Below are positions 15,963-24,877 of a stretch of 64,000 bases of DNA, one piece after another. This stretch comes from Shewanella halifaxensis HAW-EB4 (GTDB taxonomy: Bacteria; Pseudomonadota; Gammaproteobacteria; Enterobacterales; Shewanellaceae), in NCBI RefSeq assembly GCF_000019185.1, contig NC_010334.1, forward strand, positions 4,340,001 through 4,404,000. The letters are read 5' to 3'. The translations under genes and the position numbers were made by a program. The stretch's first letter is position 1. The number at the start of each line of letters is the position of its first letter. The notes below the pieces were generated by a model. The model was given only the letters and a program-made list of their open reading frames with translations, searched no databases and was not told where the DNA came from.

Positions 15963-18808
15963 AAGATCTGGTGGTAGATAGCTTCAACCCGCTCACTATG
16001 GGACTTGACGGCATCAATGGGTAACACGCTTTTCTTCTGCTGCAGCGTCAACCTATGGCACTCATCACGCAGATGGCAGTAGGCTTGAGTTAACGCCTGC
16101 GCACTATCTAAGGGCAACAGCTCAAGTTCAGCAAGCTCGGCAAATATACGCACGTTATCAGACCAAAACGACAATGCTTTATGTTGATTGCTATGTGCCA
16201 GCACTAAGTATTGAGCAATAAACTCAATATCGGCAATACCGCCACTGCTTTGCTTAAGGTCAAACATGCCCGCTTCGACTTTTAAAAGATGATCGCGCAT
16301 CTTAACCCGCATATCTCTCACATCTTTTGCCAAGATGGCCATATCACGCTCATTTTCTAACACCTCAGCCCTGAGTTCATTAAAGCGCATAGACAGTGCA
16401 GTATCACCAAACATGAAACGTGCTCTGACTAAGGCTTGATGCTCCCATGTCCAGGCATCGCTGCGCTGGTAATCACCAAAGTGTTCTATCTCGCTCACCA
16501 ATAACCCCGACGCGCCAGAGGGTCGCAGGCGCATATCGACTTCATACAACTCGCCAGAGTTAGTACGGGTCGAGAAAAAGTGCAGCACTCGCTGGGCCAG
16601 CTTTAGGTAAAAGTGGCCGATATCGATGGCTCTATCACCATTGGTCAGCCCGACTTGACTGCCGTTATGCAAAAAGACTAAGTCAAGATCTGAGCCGTAA
16701 CCGAGCTCAATGCCACCCGCTTTTCCGTAACCTACAACCGCAAAGCCCATCTCATTATCTTTAAGGTTTTCTGGTACACCATGACGAGCACTGACCTGTG
16801 CCCACGCCTGATGCACCACCTGCTCGATAATCGCTTCGGCCAAGAAGGTTAAGTGATCGCTCACTTCCATCACTGGCAACACCCCTGTCACGTCTGCTGC
16901 GGCAATCTTTAACTGCTGTGATAACTTAAACTGACGTAGCGCTTCCATCTGTTGCTCTAAATCATCTTCCGGCACACGCAGCAGATATTGACGCAATTCA
17001 CTGCCGTAATCGTCTAACGGCGTGGTGTCATACAGCTGGGCAGGATCGATCAACTCATCGAGCAGCATGGGAAACTTCGCCAGCTGCTGAGCAATCCATG
17101 GACTGGCGAGACAAAGACTAACGAGCTGCTGCCTTGCCCCTGGGTTTTCACACAAGAGCTCAAGATAGGTGGTACGCGTTAAGATCTGATCCAGCACCTT
17201 TGACACCGGCTCAAATGCCTTCGAAGGAGTTGCCACCGAGGTAAACTCTGACAATAGCTTAGGCATCAACTTGTCTAAGGTTTCGCGCCCCCTTGGACCA
17301 ATAGTGCGGCGCGCCACAGTCTCGTGCCAGCCGTTAAGCAGCGGCCAAAGCTTTTCATCATCGATCCCCTGCTCTTCTAAAATTGAGAGCGCATGCTCAT
17401 CTTCATAGGCGCTCCATAACTGCTGAGTCCACGTCTCGCTTTGATCCTCATGAATATTACCCCCAACAGTTTCCAGGAAATGGCTGTGGATCTGTCTCAT
17501 GGCCATTTCAATCTGCTCCCGCAGATCCATTTCGGTATCGGCGTTGAGGGCATAGCATAAACGCTGCCAATCAAGCGCTTCACTAGGTAATGTCTGGGTT
17601 TGCTCATCGTTTATCGCTTGCAATAAGTTTTCAACCCGGCGCAGTAACACATAGCTATTTTTTAGCTCATCGACGGCCAAGTACTCCAGCTGTCCTAGCT
17701 GGTACAGAGTATCAATGGCTGCAAACAGGCTCTGCTGCCTTAATGTGGGCTCGCGGCCACCACGAATAAGCTGAAAACTCTGCACCACGAATTCGACCTC
17801 TCGAATACCACCGGCGCCGAGTTTAATATTGTCAGTCAACTTACGGCGGCGAACCTCTTGGGTGATCAAGCCCTTCATCTTGCGCAGTGATTCTATCGCC
17901 GAAAAATCTAAATAACGGCGATACACAAACGGTCTGAGCAGATCATGCAGCTCGTCAGAGTCGGCAGTCCAAGGCCCTAGTGCTCGCGCCTTTATCATGG
18001 CATAGCGTTCCCAATCACGGCCCTGCTCTTGATAGTAATCTTCCAGCCCGCTAAAGCTAACCACTAATGGACCACTTTCACCATAGGGGCGCAGGCGCAT
18101 ATCGACGCGATATACAAATCCGTCAACCGTGACTTGGTGGAGCAAGTTAACCAAGCGCTGGCCCATGCGAATAAAGAACTGCTGGTTTTCTAATGCACGC
18201 CTTCCCCCAACCGTTTCACCGTGTTCAGCAAAGGTAAAGATAAGGTCAATGTCTGACGAGAAGTTAAGCTCACGACCACCGAGCTTGCCCATCCCTAAGA
18301 TGAGTAACTTCTGTGGTTTGCCTTGGCTATCGCTTGGAGTACCGAGCGTGGCGCACATCTCGCGATATAACCAATCTCGACCCGCTATAATGAGTGCCTC
18401 GGCCAAGGCGGATAGATCTAATAATGATTCTGCTAATTCGCTGTAACCAAGAAAGTCACGCCAAGCGATACACACCATCTGCCGATTACGGTATTGACGC
18501 AAAATACGTTTGGCTTGCTCTTCATCGGTAGCGGACTCGAGTAAGTTAGCCAGTTCACCATCGAATGTTTGGCGCTCAATATTATGCAGTGCATGCTTAA
18601 ATAATGCGGGGATCCAGTGGGGGTGGCGACACAGCTGGGTTGCAATAAAATCACTTAGCGCAAAAACCTGTTTTAATTCATGTCGCTGCTCTTCTGTCAG
18701 AGTGACTAGCATATCCTCGGCGCTATCAGTGAGTCTTTGCCAATATCGTTCTGCGGTCTCAGCCATTTGAGTGCTGACAAGCTTATTACCCAGTGTAGCC
18801 GTGCGCAT
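15935..18808 (-). CDS. glnE: Glutamate-ammonia-ligase adenylyltransferase/adenylyl-removase
   Basis: 957 residues, similar to the roughly 946 of E. coli GlnE. This cytoplasmic bifunctional enzyme adenylylates and deadenylylates glutamine synthetase according to PII state. The N-terminal nucleotidyltransferase domain shows LGMGKLGGRELNFSSDIDLIF (about 170-195); the C-terminal one shows GYGKAGGIELGYGSDLDLVFLHN (about 695-720). Both have the G..G...-DxD signature, and each is followed by a helical (GlnD-UR-like) domain. Start ATG 18808 is preferred to the upstream TTG because AGGG is properly spaced. The promoter region contains a GACATATTATGTC palindrome shared with the yjfI promoter. Confidence 0.96.
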   Translation of the reverse strand: MRTATLGNKLVSTQMAETAERYWQRLTDSAEDMLVTLTEEQRHELKQVFALSDFIATQLCRHPHWIPALFKHALHNIERQTFDGELANLLESATDEEQAKRILRQYRNRQMVCIAWRDFLGYSELAESLLDLSALAEALIIAGRDWLYREMCATLGTPSDSQGKPQKLLILGMGKLGGRELNFSSDIDLIFTFAEHGETVGGRRALENQQFFIRMGQRLVNLLHQVTVDGFVYRVDMRLRPYGESGPLVVSFSGLEDYYQEQGRDWERYAMIKARALGPWTADSDELHDLLRPFVYRRYLDFSAIESLRKMKGLITQEVRRRKLTDNIKLGAGGIREVEFVVQSFQLIRGGREPTLRQQSLFAAIDTLYQLGQLEYLAVDELKNSYVLLRRVENLLQAINDEQTQTLPSEALDWQRLCYALNADTEMDLREQIEMAMRQIHSHFLETVGGNIHEDQSETWTQQLWSAYEDEHALSILEEQGIDDEKLWPLLNGWHETVARRTIGPRGRETLDKLMPKLLSEFTSVATPSKAFEPVSKVLDQILTRTTYLELLCENPGARQQLVSLCLASPWIAQQLAKFPMLLDELIDPAQLYDTTPLDDYGSELRQYLLRVPEDDLEQQMEALRQFKLSQQLKIAAADVTGVLPVMEVSDHLTFLAEAIIEQVVHQAWAQVSARHGVPENLKDNEMGFAVVGYGKAGGIELGYGSDLDLVFLHNGSQVGLTNGDRAIDIGHFYLKLAQRVLHFFSTRTNSGELYEVDMRLRPSGASGLLVSEIEHFGDYQRSDAWTWEHQALVRARFMFGDTALSMRFNELRAEVLENERDMAILAKDVRDMRVKMRDHLLKVEAGMFDLKQSSGGIADIEFIAQYLVLAHSNQHKALSFWSDNVRIFAELAELELLPLDSAQALTQAYCHLRDECHRLTLQQKKSVLPIDAVKSHSERVEAIYHQILGEQLKRIT

Positions 18809-18828
18809 AATAATCCCTAACAATTTTG

Positions 18829-18848
18829 TATGTCGACATATTATGTCG
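18829..18848. promoter_or_regulatory. Palindromic operator-like site upstream of glnE
   Basis: Overlapping palindromes TATGTCGACATA (18829-18840) and CGACATATTATGTCG (18834-18848), giving three TATGTC/GACATA half-sites, 21-40 bp upstream of the glnE start. The 13-bp core GACATATTATGTC (18835-18847) recurs at 22922-22934 and, as its reverse complement, at 22956-22968. The binding protein is unknown. Confidence 0.6.
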
Positions 18849-19159
18849 TTAATGATATAGATAGAGCGTAAATAAATGTGAGCAATCTTTGGCGTTTATG
18901 TTGGCCTGTTGAGACTATTTTATCTAACTGAGCCATGAAAACAGGATCCGTAGTATTTTTATGCTCTAATAGGCAATACTATACTCAAGCCGTAACAAAT
19001 GCGTAAGACCCAATTATTTCTCTTGTTAATTCAAGGTTCCAGCAAGTGAATAATGGCTTAATAAGCTAAGATAATACCAGCCTTTTGGCTCAGTATATCC
19101 TCGCATTTGGTGATAGTGATTTGGCCACTTTAAGCAAAACAATCGAATTTGGAGAAACT

Positions 19160-20119
19160 ATGGCAGGAATGCTAACCCGCGTTCTCACCGTCATACTGGC
19201 ACTCGCCCTCGCAGGATGTGGCGATGATAGACCAGAGCAAATTGCAAAGTATCAGCAGCTGACTCAGCAACGCCTCGATACTCTGAGCACTATGCTGAGC
19301 GACGGTCAGGTACGTAATGCTAATTTGCTCAAACAATACACCCAAGTATTGGAAAGGCAAAAACCAGACTTAAGCCCACTGCTCAACGAGCTTGCCACCG
19401 ACGCTACTAACCGTGGCCCGATGTTTACCTCGCTGACGCGGCGATTGACTGAATCTCAAAATCCAGCCAATTTTATCGATCTCGATCAGCAGCTGACTGA
19501 AGTTGAAAACCTCTACCAAGCAGCCGATCCAAGCTTGTACAACGATATGCTGTCAGATCCCCTCAACGTGGTCGCTGACATGTCTGATGGCGCGCTCGCA
19601 AGGGTGAACTCCATTAGCCGTGAAGCCGCAGCGCTTGCTAATGGCGCCGAAGACTTTGGCGCGGGTAGTCAGTTAGTGGGTAACCCCTCTTACGGTAGCT
19701 GGCAAACGGGCTCTAATGGCATGTCATTTTGGGCTTGGTACGGCATGTACTCCATGTTCTCTAACCTGACTCGCGGTCCAATTGGCTACGATCGCTGGTC
19801 GAGTCGCCGTAACTATAGCTATTACAACGATGTTGGCCGCTACCGCTACACCTCGCCAAAACAGGCTAGAGCACAGACTCAAACCTATGAGCGCACTAAG
19901 AAACAGTTTAATTCTCAAGGTCGTAAGTTTGATAGCCCCTACGCCAAGTCGCGTACCGGCTCAACGAGCCTTTCGAGACAAAGTAGCAGTACCCCAAAAG
20001 CCAGTTCAACAGGACGCACTGCGAGCAGCAAGAGCAAGTTCCGCTCTAACTACTCTAAGGACAGCAGCTTCCGTAATTCCAGCAGTCGTACCACTCGCGG
20101 TGTTCGCCGAGGCAAATAA
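19160..20119 (+). CDS. Lipoprotein of unknown function heading the DUF350/aminopropyltransferase cluster
   Basis: 319 residues. ATG 19160 follows GGAG by 5 nt and starts a lipoprotein signal: MAGMLTRVLTVILALALAGC with lipobox ALAGC. The N-terminal half is helical (QLTQQRLDTLSTMLSDGQVRNANLLKQYTQVL). A segment rich in aromatic residues and glycine follows (SYGSWQTGSNGMSFWAWYGMYSMFSNL), and the roughly 90-residue tail is Ser/Arg/Lys-rich and low complexity (SSSTPKASSTGRTASSKSKF), probably disordered. The DUF350 gene starts 13 bp downstream, so they share an operon. No family name assigned; it is an envelope component of this cluster by context. Confidence 0.8.
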   Translation: MAGMLTRVLTVILALALAGCGDDRPEQIAKYQQLTQQRLDTLSTMLSDGQVRNANLLKQYTQVLERQKPDLSPLLNELATDATNRGPMFTSLTRRLTESQNPANFIDLDQQLTEVENLYQAADPSLYNDMLSDPLNVVADMSDGALARVNSISREAAALANGAEDFGAGSQLVGNPSYGSWQTGSNGMSFWAWYGMYSMFSNLTRGPIGYDRWSSRRNYSYYNDVGRYRYTSPKQARAQTQTYERTKKQFNSQGRKFDSPYAKSRTGSTSLSRQSSSTPKASSTGRTASSKSKFRSNYSKDSSFRNSSSRTTRGVRRGK

Positions 20120-20132
20120 TTAAGGAACTTTT

Positions 20133-21032
20133 ATGACATTTTTAGAAAACTATGGCCTCACTCTCGATCTACTGATTATTCTGGTCATCGATATCGCCAT
20201 TGCAGTATTGCTTTTAACATTAATGCGTTACCTGCAAGGCTGGACGATTAAGGTCAATAGTCGCCACGAACTGGCTGAAAACGATAACTTTGCTTTTGGT
20301 ATTAGTACTGCCGGCGCAGTAATGGCGCTAGGTATTGTACTAACGGGGGCGATTACCGGTGAAGCCGCCGAGTCGTACTTGGTTGAAGCCATTGGCATGA
20401 CGGCCTACGGTTTGTTTGGTCTGGTATTGATTAAGCTCGGTCGTTTTTTACATGATAAAATTGCGCTAAACGATATTGATAAAAATGCCTTAATCATCAA
20501 GGGCAATGTCTCTGTTGCGATTGTTGATGCGAGCGCCGCGATTGCCACTGCGATTATTATTCGCTCGGTATTAATGTGGGCAGAAGATCTTACCGTTTAC
20601 ACCTTTATTGCTATTTTTAGTGTCTTTGTTATTTCACAGCTGATGTTAGTACTGCTGACTCGTGGCCGTGAGAACCGCTATGCCAAGCGTAACCAAGGTG
20701 CATCGATGCAAAAGGCTATCGCCGAAGGACATGTGGCATTGGCCATTCGCCATAGCGGCTATATGCTTGCCATGGCATTTAGCTTTAATGCTGCTAGCCA
20801 CTTTATTATCTTTGACCCACACGCCTATGTGGCAAATCTAATCGGCTGGTTAATCTTCTCTGTGGTGATGCTACTTTCTCTATCACTACTGATCACCTTG
20901 ATTAAAAAGTTGGTGCTGGCCAAGATCAACCTATGCGAAGAAGTTGAAAAGCAGCATAACATCGGTCTGGCTTTCGTCGAGATGGCTATTAGCGTGTCTA
21001 TCGCGATTATCCTCGCCGCCTTGATGGCTTAG
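20133..21032 (+). CDS. Double DUF350 integral membrane protein (YjfL-like)
   Basis: 299 residues with eight hydrophobic segments arranged as two four-helix DUF350 units. The first unit covers about residues 10-140 (DNFAFGISTAGAVMALGIVLTGA); the second about 150-295 (RHSGYMLAMAFSFNAAS..., HNIGLAFVEMAISVSIAIILAAL). E. coli YjfL has one such unit of about 132 residues, so this is an internal duplication or fusion. In E. coli yjfL lies with yjfI, yjfJ and yjfK, whose homologues occur here at 22982-24759. Function is unknown; inner-membrane location is clear. It is followed by a strong terminator. Confidence 0.88.
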   Translation: MTFLENYGLTLDLLIILVIDIAIAVLLLTLMRYLQGWTIKVNSRHELAENDNFAFGISTAGAVMALGIVLTGAITGEAAESYLVEAIGMTAYGLFGLVLIKLGRFLHDKIALNDIDKNALIIKGNVSVAIVDASAAIATAIIIRSVLMWAEDLTVYTFIAIFSVFVISQLMLVLLTRGRENRYAKRNQGASMQKAIAEGHVALAIRHSGYMLAMAFSFNAASHFIIFDPHAYVANLIGWLIFSVVMLLSLSLLITLIKKLVLAKINLCEEVEKQHNIGLAFVEMAISVSIAIILAALMA

Positions 21033-21040
21033 ATGAGATA

Positions 21041-21068
21041 AAGGGAGCGCTTGATACGCTCCCTTTTC
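21041..21068 (+). terminator. Terminator after the DUF350 gene
   Basis: 9-bp stem AAGGGAGCG/CGCTCCCTT with a 7-nt loop followed by TTCTC, directly after the stop. It may reduce rather than abolish readthrough into the aminopropyltransferase gene. Confidence 0.8.
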
Positions 21069-21162
21069 TCTTATCTTATTTCGCGATCATCCGTAAAAAC
21101 GATCTCTAATAAAAAATATCTCCAATACAAACTATCTCTAATCAATAAGCAACTGACACCCA

Positions 21163-22890
21163 ATGCAAACCGACTCAAGCAGCACGACGACTTCAACCAA
21201 TAATGACACCATAGAATCAGGCAAACTCGGCTGGTTCGATGATATATTACTACTCGGTATTATGGCCGTGCTCGCGGGCTGCGGCCTGATTTATGAATAC
21301 CTGTTATCACATTATGCCGGACGTATTCTAGGCGCGCTCGAAGCCGCCATTTACACCATGATCGGCCTCATGATCGTCTCTATGGGAGTCGGCGCTTTTG
21401 CCGCCCGTAAAATTCGCTGCGCCTTTACCGGTTTTGCCGTTTTAGAACTGTGTGTTGCCCTGTGTGGCTCACTGGCTATCTTAATCACCGCCGCCGTTAT
21501 TGGCTTTGGCCAGCAATTACCCTTAATCATTGCGAATACCTTAGGCCTGCCAGCAGATCAGCTCCCCGATGGCGGCTTTATTGGTGCCTTACAAAAACTT
21601 AGCGAATATCTGCCTTATGTGTGGGGCGTATTGCTCGGCCTAATGATAGGCATGGAGATCCCACTGATCGCAAGGGTGCGCCAAGCTTTGTCTGAGGCGC
21701 ACCTAATGCACAACGCCGGCACCATCTATGGCGCAGACTATGTTGGCGCAGGTATTGGCGCGGCTATCTGGGTCGGCTTTATGTTGGCGATCGATATTCA
21801 GCTGGCGGCGGCGCTCACGGCGAGCTTTAATCTACTAGCTGGTTTTATCTTTATCTGGCGCTTCTGGCATCAAATTCGTCATGTAAAGCTACTGTTAGTG
21901 GGTCATTTTATCGCGACCGGGATTTTGGTACTGCTAGCCCTACATGGTCCTCAATGGGAGCAGAATTTTAATAATCTGCTTTATAAAGACAAGGTGGTTT
22001 ATGCCAAGGCGACTCGCTTTCAGCAGCTGACCTTTACCGAGCGTTTAAGAGGCAACGGTCTAGGGCCTGTGCATTCACTGTATATCAATGGTCGCTTGCA
22101 GTTCTCTAGCAGTGATGAGCATATCTACCACTCATTCTTAGTACATCCGACCATGGCGGCCAGTGCTCGTCACGACAAGGTGTTAATCATTGGCGGCGGC
22201 GATGGTCTTGGCTTAACTCAAGTGCTGCAGTGGCAACCTAAGCAAGTCACCCTGATGGATCTAGACAGCGAATTGGTTAATCTTTTTAAGCAACCATCGA
22301 GTGATATGCCTGAGAATTTGAGTAAGGCACTATTGGCACTCAACCAGAATGCGCTTAACGACCCACGGGTAAGAATTATGTATGACGATGCCTTTAACGG
22401 TGTCGATAAACTGCTGGCGAAAGAGGAGAAGTTCGACGCCATTATTGTCGACCTACCCGACCCTAGCCATCCAGACCTTAACAAGCTCTATTCCGACGCT
22501 TTCTATTTAAAGCTTAAGGAACTAATGAGCAATGACGCTGCCTTAACCATACAGTCGACGTCACCTTATCATGCCCCTAATGCCTTTATCTCTGTCGGCA
22601 AGACTTTGGAGCTTGCCGGATTTAATGTCGATCAGTACCACCATAACGTACCTAGTTTTGGTGAATGGGGCTGGAGCATTGCCACCTTAGGTGGTAAAAG
22701 TGCTCGAGTTAGGCTACAAAGTGTGCAGCAACTGCCCGTTGACGATCCTTGGCTAACTCCAGGTCTAATCCATGCCGCCTTTGAGTTTCCGGGGAATTTT
22801 TACCAGGACAAGCCAGAGATTAAGCCCAATGTTTTAGGTTCAAGCCAGCTGTATCAATACCATCAGCAGGCTTGGTTAGAAAATCAGTAG
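21163..22890 (+). CDS. Membrane-fused spermidine-synthase-like aminopropyltransferase
   Basis: 575 residues. The N-terminal half (about 25-265) has seven hydrophobic segments. The C-terminal half is a spermidine-synthase fold: a beta hairpin LYINGRLQFSSSDEHIYHSFLVHP (about 307-330), the nucleotide loop IIGGGDGLGLTQVLQW, the acidic residue in LMDLDSELV, DDAF, and IIVDLPDPSHPDLNKLYSDAFY. This class couples a membrane domain to an aminopropyltransferase or related decarboxy-AdoMet-using domain; the true substrate is not established from sequence. It sits between the DUF350 gene and yjfI/yjfJ/yjfK, a recurring neighbourhood that suggests polyamine chemistry at a stressed membrane. Confidence 0.88.
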   Translation: MQTDSSSTTTSTNNDTIESGKLGWFDDILLLGIMAVLAGCGLIYEYLLSHYAGRILGALEAAIYTMIGLMIVSMGVGAFAARKIRCAFTGFAVLELCVALCGSLAILITAAVIGFGQQLPLIIANTLGLPADQLPDGGFIGALQKLSEYLPYVWGVLLGLMIGMEIPLIARVRQALSEAHLMHNAGTIYGADYVGAGIGAAIWVGFMLAIDIQLAAALTASFNLLAGFIFIWRFWHQIRHVKLLLVGHFIATGILVLLALHGPQWEQNFNNLLYKDKVVYAKATRFQQLTFTERLRGNGLGPVHSLYINGRLQFSSSDEHIYHSFLVHPTMAASARHDKVLIIGGGDGLGLTQVLQWQPKQVTLMDLDSELVNLFKQPSSDMPENLSKALLALNQNALNDPRVRIMYDDAFNGVDKLLAKEEKFDAIIVDLPDPSHPDLNKLYSDAFYLKLKELMSNDAALTIQSTSPYHAPNAFISVGKTLELAGFNVDQYHHNVPSFGEWGWSIATLGGKSARVRLQSVQQLPVDDPWLTPGLIHAAFEFPGNFYQDKPEIKPNVLGSSQLYQYHQQAWLENQ

Positions 22891-22919
22891 AGTTTATTTT
22901 TGAATCGTAAAGATAGCAC

Positions 22920-22947
22920 TTGACATATTATGTCGCGGTGTTATCTT
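22920..22947 (+). promoter_or_regulatory. Putative promoter of the yjfIJK operon
   Basis: TTGACA (22920-22925), 16-bp spacer, TATCTT (22942-22947), upstream of the ATG at 22982. The spacer and -35 are overlapped by the first palindrome. Confidence 0.55.
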
Positions 22948-22968
22948 TAATCACAGACATAATATGTC
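22922..22968. promoter_or_regulatory. Pair of palindromic operators upstream of yjfI
   Basis: GACATATTATGTC (22922-22934) and GACATAATATGTC (22956-22968) are reverse complements of each other, with centres 34 bp (about three helical turns) apart. The first overlaps the -35/spacer and the second lies downstream of the -10, just before the ribosome site. That is a typical repressor layout. The same core occurs before glnE. Confidence 0.65.
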
Positions 22969-22981
22969 AATAAGGACAAAT

Positions 22982-23395
22982 ATGAATATCCACACAATTG
23001 CCAACCACCTAAATGAACTTGGCGACAACAGCCATACTGGCTTTCAATTTGATTGTTATCCAATTAATGGTGACGTGGAAGTTTTACAAGTTAATGTTGT
23101 TGGCCGAGAAGAGATCCCGGTATTTGTATCGGTAACGGACAACCAGATCCTTTGCATCAGTTATTTATGGGGCGAGGACGAAGTAAATCAAGAGCGCCGC
23201 AGCGAGATGTTTGAGACCATGTTAGAGCTCAACATTCCAATGCCACTGTCATCGTTTGCCAAAATTGACGATAAATACGTGGTCTACGGCGCACTATCTG
23301 TGCACTCAAGCATGCAAGAGATAGAACAAGAACTATCAGTACTTTCTGATAACTGTCTCGAAGTTATCGACGAACTTGTCGATTACCTTAAATAA
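22982..23395 (+). CDS. yjfI: YjfI-like DUF2170 protein
   Basis: 137 residues, close to the length of E. coli YjfI. ATG 22982 is chosen because AAGGA is 5 nt upstream; an ATG at 22964 falls within the operator palindrome. The pattern FQFDCYPINGDVEVLQVNVVGREEIPVFVSVTDNQILCISYLW ... RSEMFETMLELNIPMPLSSFAKIDDKYVVYGALS is typical of DUF2170. It is cytoplasmic. It is the first gene of an operon with the PspA-like and YjfK-like genes (12 and 11 bp spacing). Its role is unknown; the family travels with PspA/IM30 paralogues. Confidence 0.85.
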   Translation: MNIHTIANHLNELGDNSHTGFQFDCYPINGDVEVLQVNVVGREEIPVFVSVTDNQILCISYLWGEDEVNQERRSEMFETMLELNIPMPLSSFAKIDDKYVVYGALSVHSSMQEIEQELSVLSDNCLEVIDELVDYLK

Positions 23396-23407
23396 AGGAG
23401 CCACATT

Positions 23408-24097
23408 ATGGGCATTCTAAACAAAATTCTTACGGCCTTCCGTGGCGGCGCTACTGAAGTTGGCCAAGGCATCGTTGATGCAAACTCTACACGTATTTTT
23501 GAACAAGAGATCCGTGATGCAGAAAAACACCTCACTAAAGCTAAGCGTGACTTAACGGAAGTGATGGCAAAAGAGATGCAAGCTAGCCGTGAAGTCGATC
23601 GCCTAAAGCGCTCTGTAGCAGAGCACGAAGGCTATGTGACTCAAGCCCTTGAAAAAGGTAACGAGCCTCTAGCACTTGAAGTGGCTGAAAAGATTGCACA
23701 GCTTGATCAAGAACTAGCAGATCAACAGTCTGCTAACGACAGCTTTAGCGCCCATGCGACTCGTCTAAAAGAGCTAGTGCGTAAAACTGAACGCCAATTG
23801 ACTGATTACCAACGTCAATTGACTATGGTTAAGACCACTGAAAGCGTACAGAAAGCGACGGCGACGATTACCGACTCGTTTGCTGGCAGCAACTCAAAGC
23901 TGCTTAACGCTAAAGATTCTCTTGAGCGCATCAAGGCACGTCAGCAGTCATTTGACGACCGTCTAAAGGCTTCTGAAACCTTAGCGGAAGAGAATAGCGA
24001 CAAGGCACTGCATGACAAACTAGCCCAAGCGGGTATTGGTGAGCAGAAGTCTAACGCAAATGCTGTGCTTGATCGCATTAAAGCACGTAAAGGCTAA
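23408..24097 (+). CDS. yjfJ: PspA/IM30 family protein (YjfJ-like)
   Basis: 229 residues, almost entirely coiled coil as in PspA/IM30. The N-terminal amphipathic helix (MGILNKILTAFRGG) probably binds membrane. It is followed by long heptad regions (RIFEQEIRDAEKHLTKAKRDL ..., LALEVAEKIAQLDQELADQQ). Family members assemble into ESCRT-III-like rings that stabilise damaged inner membrane. AAAGGAG precedes the ATG. It lies between yjfI and yjfK in one operon under the operator pair at 22922-22968, rather than next to pspBC, so it is the YjfJ paralogue and not the classical phage-shock PspA. Confidence 0.9.
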   Translation: MGILNKILTAFRGGATEVGQGIVDANSTRIFEQEIRDAEKHLTKAKRDLTEVMAKEMQASREVDRLKRSVAEHEGYVTQALEKGNEPLALEVAEKIAQLDQELADQQSANDSFSAHATRLKELVRKTERQLTDYQRQLTMVKTTESVQKATATITDSFAGSNSKLLNAKDSLERIKARQQSFDDRLKASETLAEENSDKALHDKLAQAGIGEQKSNANAVLDRIKARKG

Positions 24098-24108
24098 AGG
24101 AGACTGAC

Positions 24109-24759
24109 GTGGGATTTCTAAGCAGCCTATTTGGCAAAAAAGAGGAACCTAAACGTCAACTCGACCACCCATCAAAACTCAACAAGGGAGATATGATCTC
24201 CCTTGATGACAGTTTTGCCTTGCCACCACAACTTCGTGGTCAGCAACTGCGAGTTGAAGCGGTGAATACTTACGAGTATCAGCGTAAGCAACAAACTGAA
24301 TGGGTGTTAAAGGGCCATAGTGGTGATGCTATTTTTCTCAGTCTCGATGAAGACGATGAAACTTACTTAGCCCTCTCGATTAAAGTGAATCGAGGCCTAG
24401 TTGAACAACTTTTCGATCTTGATCAGTTTAGTGACATTTTCGAAGAAGCTGGTAAAGCCGAGCTTGATACACAAACGCTGTCAGCTGAGTTGAATGATTA
24501 TGAGCAGTGGTTATCACCTCACTATCATCAGGTGACGTCAGGCAGTTTTGGCTATTTCCATCGCCAAGACTACCGTGGCCTAAGACCGCCGCAAGACGCG
24601 GACGGGTCTACTGGCGACGCGTTTGAGTCTTATCAACTACTAGACGATGATGAAGACAAGGCTGTCGATATAGAAGTGTATGAAGGAGGCGAAACAGATG
24701 TCATGTTAACCCTCTACCGTCCACTGACTGATATTCGAGAATATTGGCCTGGCACATAA
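24109..24759 (+). CDS. yjfK: YjfK-like DUF2491 protein
   Basis: 216 residues, GTG start preceded by AAAGGAG. DUF2491 features are present: MGFLSSLFGKKEEPK N-terminus, ISLDDSFALPPQLRGQQLRVEAVNTYEY, WVLKG, SLDEDDETYLALSI, and the C-terminal TDVMLTLYRPLTDIREYWPG. It is acidic and cytoplasmic with no membrane segment. It is the last gene of the yjfIJK operon, followed within 5 bp by a terminator. Function is unknown; association with PspA-like proteins suggests an accessory to membrane remodelling. Confidence 0.87.
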   Translation: MGFLSSLFGKKEEPKRQLDHPSKLNKGDMISLDDSFALPPQLRGQQLRVEAVNTYEYQRKQQTEWVLKGHSGDAIFLSLDEDDETYLALSIKVNRGLVEQLFDLDQFSDIFEEAGKAELDTQTLSAELNDYEQWLSPHYHQVTSGSFGYFHRQDYRGLRPPQDADGSTGDAFESYQLLDDDEDKAVDIEVYEGGETDVMLTLYRPLTDIREYWPGT

Positions 24760-24762
24760 ACT

Positions 24763-24799
24763 AATGGTTCTAAAACATTCTGTTTTAGAGCCATTTTTT
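24763..24799 (+). terminator. Terminator of yjfIJK
   Basis: 14-bp stem AATGGTTCTAAAAC/GTTTTAGAGCCATT (one wobble) with a 5-nt loop and TTTTT, starting 4 bp after the yjfK stop. A longer reading of the next gene would start inside it. Confidence 0.9.
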
Positions 24800-24877
24800 G
24801 TTTCAGCTCCGGTGAGTGGTAGCATAAGCCATACTCCGCATGTTATTTTACGGATGAAAAATTCAGGTACCGCACCC

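Noticed and set aside
24764..24877. Longer N-terminus of the RHH-like protein
   Set aside because: The ATG at 24764 lies inside the yjfK terminator hairpin and would give an implausible leader.
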